Positions 63,122 to 64,000 of a DNA stretch of 64,000 nt are shown here, piece after piece. The stretch's first letter is position 1; the number at the start of each line of letters is the position of its first letter. The notes below the pieces were generated by a model. It was not told the origin of the DNA, did no database searches, and saw only the letters and a list, made by a program, of their open reading frames with translations. The translations under genes and the position numbers were made by a program. The DNA is from [Clostridium] colinum (GTDB taxonomy: Bacteria > Bacillota > Clostridia > Lachnospirales > CAG-274), in assembly GCF_940677205.1 (NCBI RefSeq), contig NZ_OW712331.1, positions 248,001 through 312,000 of the forward strand, written 5' to 3'.

Positions 63122-64000
63122 TTATTTTGAAAGCATTGCAGCACCTATTAATCCAGCATTGTTGCCAAGAGTGGCTATATCTATTTTAGTTTTTAAATCT
63201 TTACCAAAAACTTTAGACATAACTTTTTCTTTTAAAGGTATTATTAATTTTTCGCCTTGTTTAGATATTCCACCGCTAAGAAGTATAACTTGTGGTTTAA
63301 ATATATTAATTAAATTTGCAACACCAACAGATAAATATTCTATATAATCATCTACTAGTTTTATAGCAACATCATCATTTTGATTTTTGGCATCAAAAAC
63401 AATTTTTGCAGTCATATTTTCTAAATTATTTTCTGTTAGGCTATTTAAAAGAGAAGAAGGGGTTTGTTTTGCGGCATTTTTAGCATCTCTAATAAGAGCA
63501 GTAGCAGAAGCATAGGCCTCTAAGCAACCTTTATTACCACAAGTACAAAGTTCGCCATTATGGACGATAGTTTGGTGACCTAGTTCGGCGCCACCAGCAT
63601 AAAAGCCAGAATATATTTTATTATTTATTATTATACCACCACCAACTCCAGTGCCTAAAGTTAATATTATTAAATCGCTATAGCCTTTACCAGCTCCAGC
63701 TACTAATTCTCCTAAGGCAGCACAGTCGGCATCATTAGCAAAAAAGAAAGGTATATTCATATTTACTTTTTTACATAAATTTTGCATATAAGATTTAACA
63801 TTAAAATTTTTTATAGGAATATTATTAGAATAATTTATAATACCGTTTTTACTATCTACCTCTCCAGGTATACCCATACCTATACCTTTTAAAGATGATT
63901 TATCTAGCTTAAATTCTTCTATTAATATTTGACACATATCTATAATATCATCAAATATTTCTTCTGTTTTTCTAGTAGATAAAGTTGGTCTAGTGTAAGA
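63122..64000 (-). CDS. ROK-family sugar kinase (glucokinase-like), 5' end outside window
   Basis: The reading frame stays open to the right edge, so about the first 20-30 residues are missing; the internal Met at 63937 is not the start. It shows the ROK motifs: ANDADCAALGE, the phosphate loop TLGTGVGGGIIINNKIYSG, GAELGHQTI with the catalytic-region His, and the zinc motif CTCGNKGCLEAYAS. The family phosphorylates glucose, mannose, fructose or ManNAc. Being upstream of a mannosidase, a mannose or glucose role is plausible but unproven. The stop is 28 bases from the GH125 start. Confidence 0.9.
   Translation of the reverse strand, partial: SYTRPTLSTRKTEEIFDDIIDMCQILIEEFKLDKSSLKGIGMGIPGEVDSKNGIINYSNNIPIKNFNVKSYMQNLCKKVNMNIPFFFANDADCAALGELVAGAGKGYSDLIILTLGTGVGGGIIINNKIYSGFYAGGAELGHQTIVHNGELCTCGNKGCLEAYASATALIRDAKNAAKQTPSSLLNSLTENNLENMTAKIVFDAKNQNDDVAIKLVDDYIEYLSVGVANLINIFKPQVILLSGGISKQGEKLIIPLKEKVMSKVFGKDLKTKIDIATLGNNAGLIGAAMLSK

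Noticed and set aside
1-64000. Insertion sequences, integrases, prophage genes or toxin-antitoxin pairs
   Set aside because: None of the translated frames shows transposase, integrase, phage structural or recognised toxin motifs, and no long terminal inverted repeats with target duplications were noticed.

Overview
The window is a very AT-rich chromosomal segment of a Gram-positive-type anaerobe. It is most likely a member of the Bacillota, class Clostridia, and a gut-type lineage related to Lachnospirales seems plausible. The evidence is the SD-rich A/T-biased gene style (aggtgataatATG), the rsmB-rlmN-prpC-prkC order, a FabT/FabK-type fatty-acid operon, the rimO-pgsA-cinA-recA order, tRNA genes without encoded CCA, and lifestyle genes (oleate hydratase, mannitol PTS, GH125 mannosidase). 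Nothing in the window looks like prophage, plasmid, transposon or CRISPR; it is mostly housekeeping operons with a few accessory inserts.

Layout. 1-5.7 kb: the 3' end of ruvB, then a MacAB-like export operon with two paralogous FtsX-type permeases, followed by a rhomboid protease and a small acidic protein. 6.1-11.3 kb: rsmB, rlmN, PP2C phosphatase, PASTA Ser/Thr kinase. 11.6-13.1 kb: a Crp/Fnr regulator convergent to a ferredoxin plus NapH-like membrane Fe-S protein, whose promoter carries a perfect TGTGATTAAATCACA palindrome centred near -41. 13.2-15.8 kb: metNIQ. 15.8-16.35 kb: a c-di-GMP-I (GEMM) riboswitch with its own promoter and terminator but no evident gene behind it. 16.4-18.7 kb: aroE (apparently with an ATT start) and glmM. 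29.2 down to 18.7 kb (minus strand): fabT-fabH-(32-aa membrane peptide)-fabK-fabD-fabG-fabF-accB-fabZ-accC-accD-accA, then a nicotinamidase-like hydrolase and a Cys-rich small membrane protein. A FabT box lies on the operon promoter, and acpP is missing from its usual slot.

29.4-37.6 kb: ispE, vanZ-like, pcrA, murA, ftsQ/divIB, ftsZ, dapB. 37.7-38.0 kb: a duplicated tRNA-Val/tRNA-Met pair. 38.3-43.4 kb: mannitol operon mtlA-mtlR-mtlF-mtlD. 43.5-45.8 kb: hslO, a SAM methyltransferase and a divergent TetR regulator. 45.9-49.6 kb: five tandem paralogous secreted proteins of a family I do not recognise. 49.9-53.2 kb: YtcJ-like amidohydrolase and oleate hydratase. 53.5-61.1 kb: folD, rimO, pgsA, a GGDEF-EAL protein, cinA, recA. 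61.2-64 kb: a small membrane protein, then a GH125 alpha-mannosidase and a ROK kinase running off the right edge.

The most promising under-described items are the five-gene secreted-protein array at 45.9-49.6 kb, the apparently orphan c-di-GMP riboswitch at 15.9 kb, the Fe-S/Crp-Fnr switch at 13.1 kb, and the small membrane peptide in the acpP position. No calculation or database search was run; all calls rest on reading motifs, gene order and base-level patterns.
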